DNA of 7,054 nucleotides from Clostridiales bacterium UBA1206 (lineage in GTDB: Bacteria > Bacillota > Clostridia > Oscillospirales > CAG-382): NCBI GenBank assembly GCA_002310055.1, contig DBXS01000002.1:15357-22410 (forward strand), written 5' to 3'. The translations under genes and the position numbers were made by a program. The notes under the pieces were generated by a model. The model did not search any database. It was not told the DNA's origin and was given only the letters and a program-made list of their open reading frames with translations. Of the stretch, positions 5,089 to 7,054 are shown one piece after another; the stretch's first letter is position 1; each line of letters starts with the position of its first letter.

Positions 5089-5757
5089 ATGAGAATAATC
5101 GAACTCAAAGCCACGGTAACGGCGTCCAACGACCGCGACGCGGCGGCGCTGCGCGGCGAGCTGAAATCGAAAGGCACGCTGCTTATAAACCTTATGGCGT
5201 CTCCGGGCGCGGGCAAGACCACACTGCTGGAACGCACCATACGCGACCTTTCGGGCGAGTTTAAGATCGGCGTTATGGAAGCCGACGTCGATTCGGACGT
5301 CGACGCTTTGCGAGCAGAACGCGCGGGAGCAAAGGCGATACAGGTCCACACCGGCGGGATGTGCCACATGGACGCGGGCATGACGCGCCGCGGTCTGGAG
5401 GACATGGGCTGGGAAGGCACGGATATTATTTTTCTTGAAAACGTGGGCAACCTCATCTGCCCCGCGGAATTCGACACCGGCGCCGGCAAAAAGGTGATGC
5501 TGCTCAGCACCCCCGAAGGCGACGACAAGCCGCTGAAATATCCGCTTATGTTCAGGGAAAGCGACGTGCTCATAATTTCCAAGACCGACGTCGCGCCTTA
5601 TTTCGATTTTGATTTTGACAAATGCGTGGAGCGCGCGCGCAAGCTGAACCCGAATATAACCGTGTTCCGGCTTTCGGCGAAGACCGGCGAAGGCTTTGAG
5701 GAATGGGAAAACTGGCTGCGAAACGCCGCCGCGGAATGGAAAGGAGCAAAGGAATGA
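5089..5757 (+). CDS. hypB: HypB, nickel-incorporation GTPase
   Basis: A 222-residue cytoplasmic SIMIBI-class GTPase. In known systems HypB works with HypA to deliver nickel to the large subunit of [NiFe] hydrogenase. The Walker A loop SPGAGKTT is at 38-45, and MEADVDSDVDALR (63-75) is the switch I region. The metal-binding pair Cys92-His93 lies in TGGMCHMDAG (88-97) and Cys124 in ENVGNLICPAEFDTG (117-131). These match the Cys-His-Cys metal site at the HypB dimer interface. The base-recognition motif is SKTD (164-167) instead of NKxD, followed by the family-typical VAPYFDFD. It lacks both the N-terminal CxxCGC nickel site of E. coli HypB and a His-rich tract, so only the G-domain site remains. 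GGAG (5080-5083) precedes the ATG. Its stop overlaps the next start (ATGA), tying it to the iron-sulfur flavoprotein downstream. No hypA is seen on either side within view. Confidence 0.95.
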   Translation: MRIIELKATVTASNDRDAAALRGELKSKGTLLINLMASPGAGKTTLLERTIRDLSGEFKIGVMEADVDSDVDALRAERAGAKAIQVHTGGMCHMDAGMTRRGLEDMGWEGTDIIFLENVGNLICPAEFDTGAGKKVMLLSTPEGDDKPLKYPLMFRESDVLIISKTDVAPYFDFDFDKCVERARKLNPNITVFRLSAKTGEGFEEWENWLRNAAAEWKGAKE

Positions 5758-7054
5758 AAGACCAGCTCAACAGAATGACTAACGAACGCGATTACGTGCA
5801 TCCCAAGGACGCTCCCGTCGCAGACGAGGAAAAGAAAAAGTTGGTGCTTAAACTGGGCACCATGATAACCGACAGATATCTGGTAAAATACACGCGCACT
5901 ATGAAGACCGACGACCCCGAATACTGGGCGCTCGACAAAGTCCTTACAAAAGAAGAAGTGAAATTCCTTTTGAATTTCAAGAAGACGCGCGTTCCGTACG
6001 ATATCGAAGCCATAGCCAAAATGAACGGCATGACCGTTGAGGAAGCGCAGAAAACGGTGGATCACCTCTGCTGGGTGGGCATGCTCGAGATGACGCGCGA
6101 AGGAGAGGACAAACGCAAGCACTACAACGTGCCGATCTTCGTCCCCGGCAGCGCCGAATTCATGATGATGAACGACAAGCTCACGGAAGAACACCCCGAG
6201 CTCGCCACGTTCTTCAACCTTATGACTCAGATGCCGCTCGAAGGCGTTACGCCGATGATCCCTCCCGGAGGTTCGGGCGTGGGGATGCACGTCATCCCGG
6301 TGGAAAAAGCGATCGAACACGAAAGCAGATCCGTGAGCGTCGAGCACATCAGCCACTGGCTCAGCAAATACGATAAGTATTCCGTCGGCCAATGCACCTG
6401 CCGCAAGCAGCAGACCATGCGCGGCGAAGGCAGCGGCGAGATCAACGGCGAATTCTGCATGGGCGTGGGCGACATGGCCGAATACTGCGTGGACCGCGGT
6501 ATGGGCAGATATATCACCTACGACGAGGCGCTCGAGATACTCAAACGCGCCGAAAACCACGGTTTCGTTCACCAGATAACCAACATAGACGGCGAAGACA
6601 AGATAGTGGCAATATGCAACTGTGCGCCGGGCGTATGCAACGCGCTGCGCACGTCGCAGCTTTACAATACTCCCAACATGAGCCGTTCGGCGTACCGCGC
6701 GCACGTGGATAAGGAAAAATGCGTGGCGTGCGGCAAGTGCGTGGAGGTCTGCCCCGTGGGCGCCGCCAAGCTGGGACAAAAGCTGTGCCGCAGTTCGGGC
6801 AAAGAGGTGGAATATCCGCTTTCGCCGCTGCCGGATCAGCATAAATGGAGCGCAAAGAAATGGAATACCTCTTACCGCGAGGACGCCAAGATAAACGTTT
6901 ACGAAACCGGCACCGCTCCCTGCAAGACCGCCTGCCCGGCGCATCTTGCGATACAGGGCTATATAAAAATGGCGCTGGAAGGCAGATACCGCGAAGCGCT
7001 TGAGCTTATAAAGCAGGATAACCCGCTTCCCGCCGTCTGCGGCGCGGTGTGCAA
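5754..7054 (+). CDS. Winged-helix/ferredoxin/GltD-like FAD oxidoreductase, 3' end outside window
   Basis: The first 433 residues of a large cytoplasmic iron-sulfur flavoprotein, still open at the window edge. The start ATG lies in an ATGA overlap with hypB and is preceded by AAGGAG. In order: a winged-helix-like region (about 64-135), with VEEAQKTVDHLCWVGMLEM resembling the recognition end; a Cys-rich region with CTCR (214-217), Cys235, Cys245 and CNCAPGVC (288-295), which could hold a cluster; a classic 4Fe-4S ferredoxin motif, Cys323-x2-Cys326-x2-Cys329-x3-CysPro (333-334). Then comes the start of a GltD/DPYD N-terminal Fe-S module: CKTACPAHLAIQGYIKMALEG (390-410) and NPLPAVCGAVC (423-433), the first half of its Cys pattern. 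In such enzymes FAD and NAD(P)H domains would follow, passing electrons between NAD(P)H and ferredoxin-type clusters. The partner substrate is unknown. It may support a hydrogenase or electron-bifurcating complex, which is inference from hypB. Confidence 0.88.
   Translation, partial: MKDQLNRMTNERDYVHPKDAPVADEEKKKLVLKLGTMITDRYLVKYTRTMKTDDPEYWALDKVLTKEEVKFLLNFKKTRVPYDIEAIAKMNGMTVEEAQKTVDHLCWVGMLEMTREGEDKRKHYNVPIFVPGSAEFMMMNDKLTEEHPELATFFNLMTQMPLEGVTPMIPPGGSGVGMHVIPVEKAIEHESRSVSVEHISHWLSKYDKYSVGQCTCRKQQTMRGEGSGEINGEFCMGVGDMAEYCVDRGMGRYITYDEALEILKRAENHGFVHQITNIDGEDKIVAICNCAPGVCNALRTSQLYNTPNMSRSAYRAHVDKEKCVACGKCVEVCPVGAAKLGQKLCRSSGKEVEYPLSPLPDQHKWSAKKWNTSYREDAKINVYETGTAPCKTACPAHLAIQGYIKMALEGRYREALELIKQDNPLPAVCGAVC

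Noticed and set aside
5281..5305. Direct repeat GACGTCGA inside hypB
   Set aside because: It encodes the family-conserved Asp-rich switch region (ADVDSDVDA), so codon choice explains it.
5598..6944. A 448-codon open frame on the minus strand
   Set aside because: It lies opposite hypB and the oxidoreductase, whose plus-strand frames carry recognisable catalytic and Cys motifs and proper ribosome binding sites. The antisense product is low-complexity (His/Val/Ala/Phe-rich), as expected from reading GC-rich codons backwards.

Overview
This window looks like ordinary chromosomal DNA from a Gram-positive anaerobe, most likely a Clostridia-class gut Firmicute of moderate GC content. That is inferred from the strong AGGAG-type ribosome binding sites, the repeated TTGAAA-17-TATAAT promoters (most with a TGn extension of the -10 box), the tRNA with encoded CCA, and the presence of HypB next to a ferredoxin/GltD-type flavoprotein. 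No mobile element, integrase, CRISPR array or phage gene is visible.

Left part (1-2056, plus strand): the 3' part of a tRNA-Arg(UCU) gene is followed at once by a perfect terminator hairpin. A small palindromic repeat cluster built on ATGATAT boxes comes next. Two plus-strand genes follow, each with its own promoter: a GNAT acetyltransferase and an XRE-type regulator with a helical-repeat C-terminal region. The regulator ends at a strong, symmetric terminator that also serves the convergent minus-strand genes.

Middle part (2057-4934, minus strand): in transcription order there is a low-molecular-weight protein tyrosine phosphatase, an RNase Z-like metallo-beta-lactamase-fold hydrolase, an MscS-type mechanosensitive channel and a small AlkZ-related protein. 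The first three each have a recognisable promoter. The last has none and overlaps the channel gene by one base, so it is probably translationally coupled. No terminator is visible between the phosphatase, hydrolase and channel genes, so readthrough is possible.

Right part (4935-7054): a divergent promoter region separates the phosphatase from a plus-strand operon that starts with hypB (nickel-handling GTPase). By a 4-base stop/start overlap hypB runs into a large iron-sulfur flavoprotein that leaves the window at the right edge. The visible 433 residues contain a winged-helix-like N-terminal region, a Cys-rich region, a 4Fe-4S ferredoxin motif and the beginning of a GltD-like Fe-S/FAD module.

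The most interesting point is this hypB-oxidoreductase pair without an adjacent hypA or hydrogenase gene in view. Secondary points are the ATGATAT repeat, the translationally coupled channel/AlkZ-related pair, an A.C mismatch in the tRNA T stem, and an atypical C-terminus on the MscS channel. I did not find strong evidence for an entirely new system in the visible sequence.
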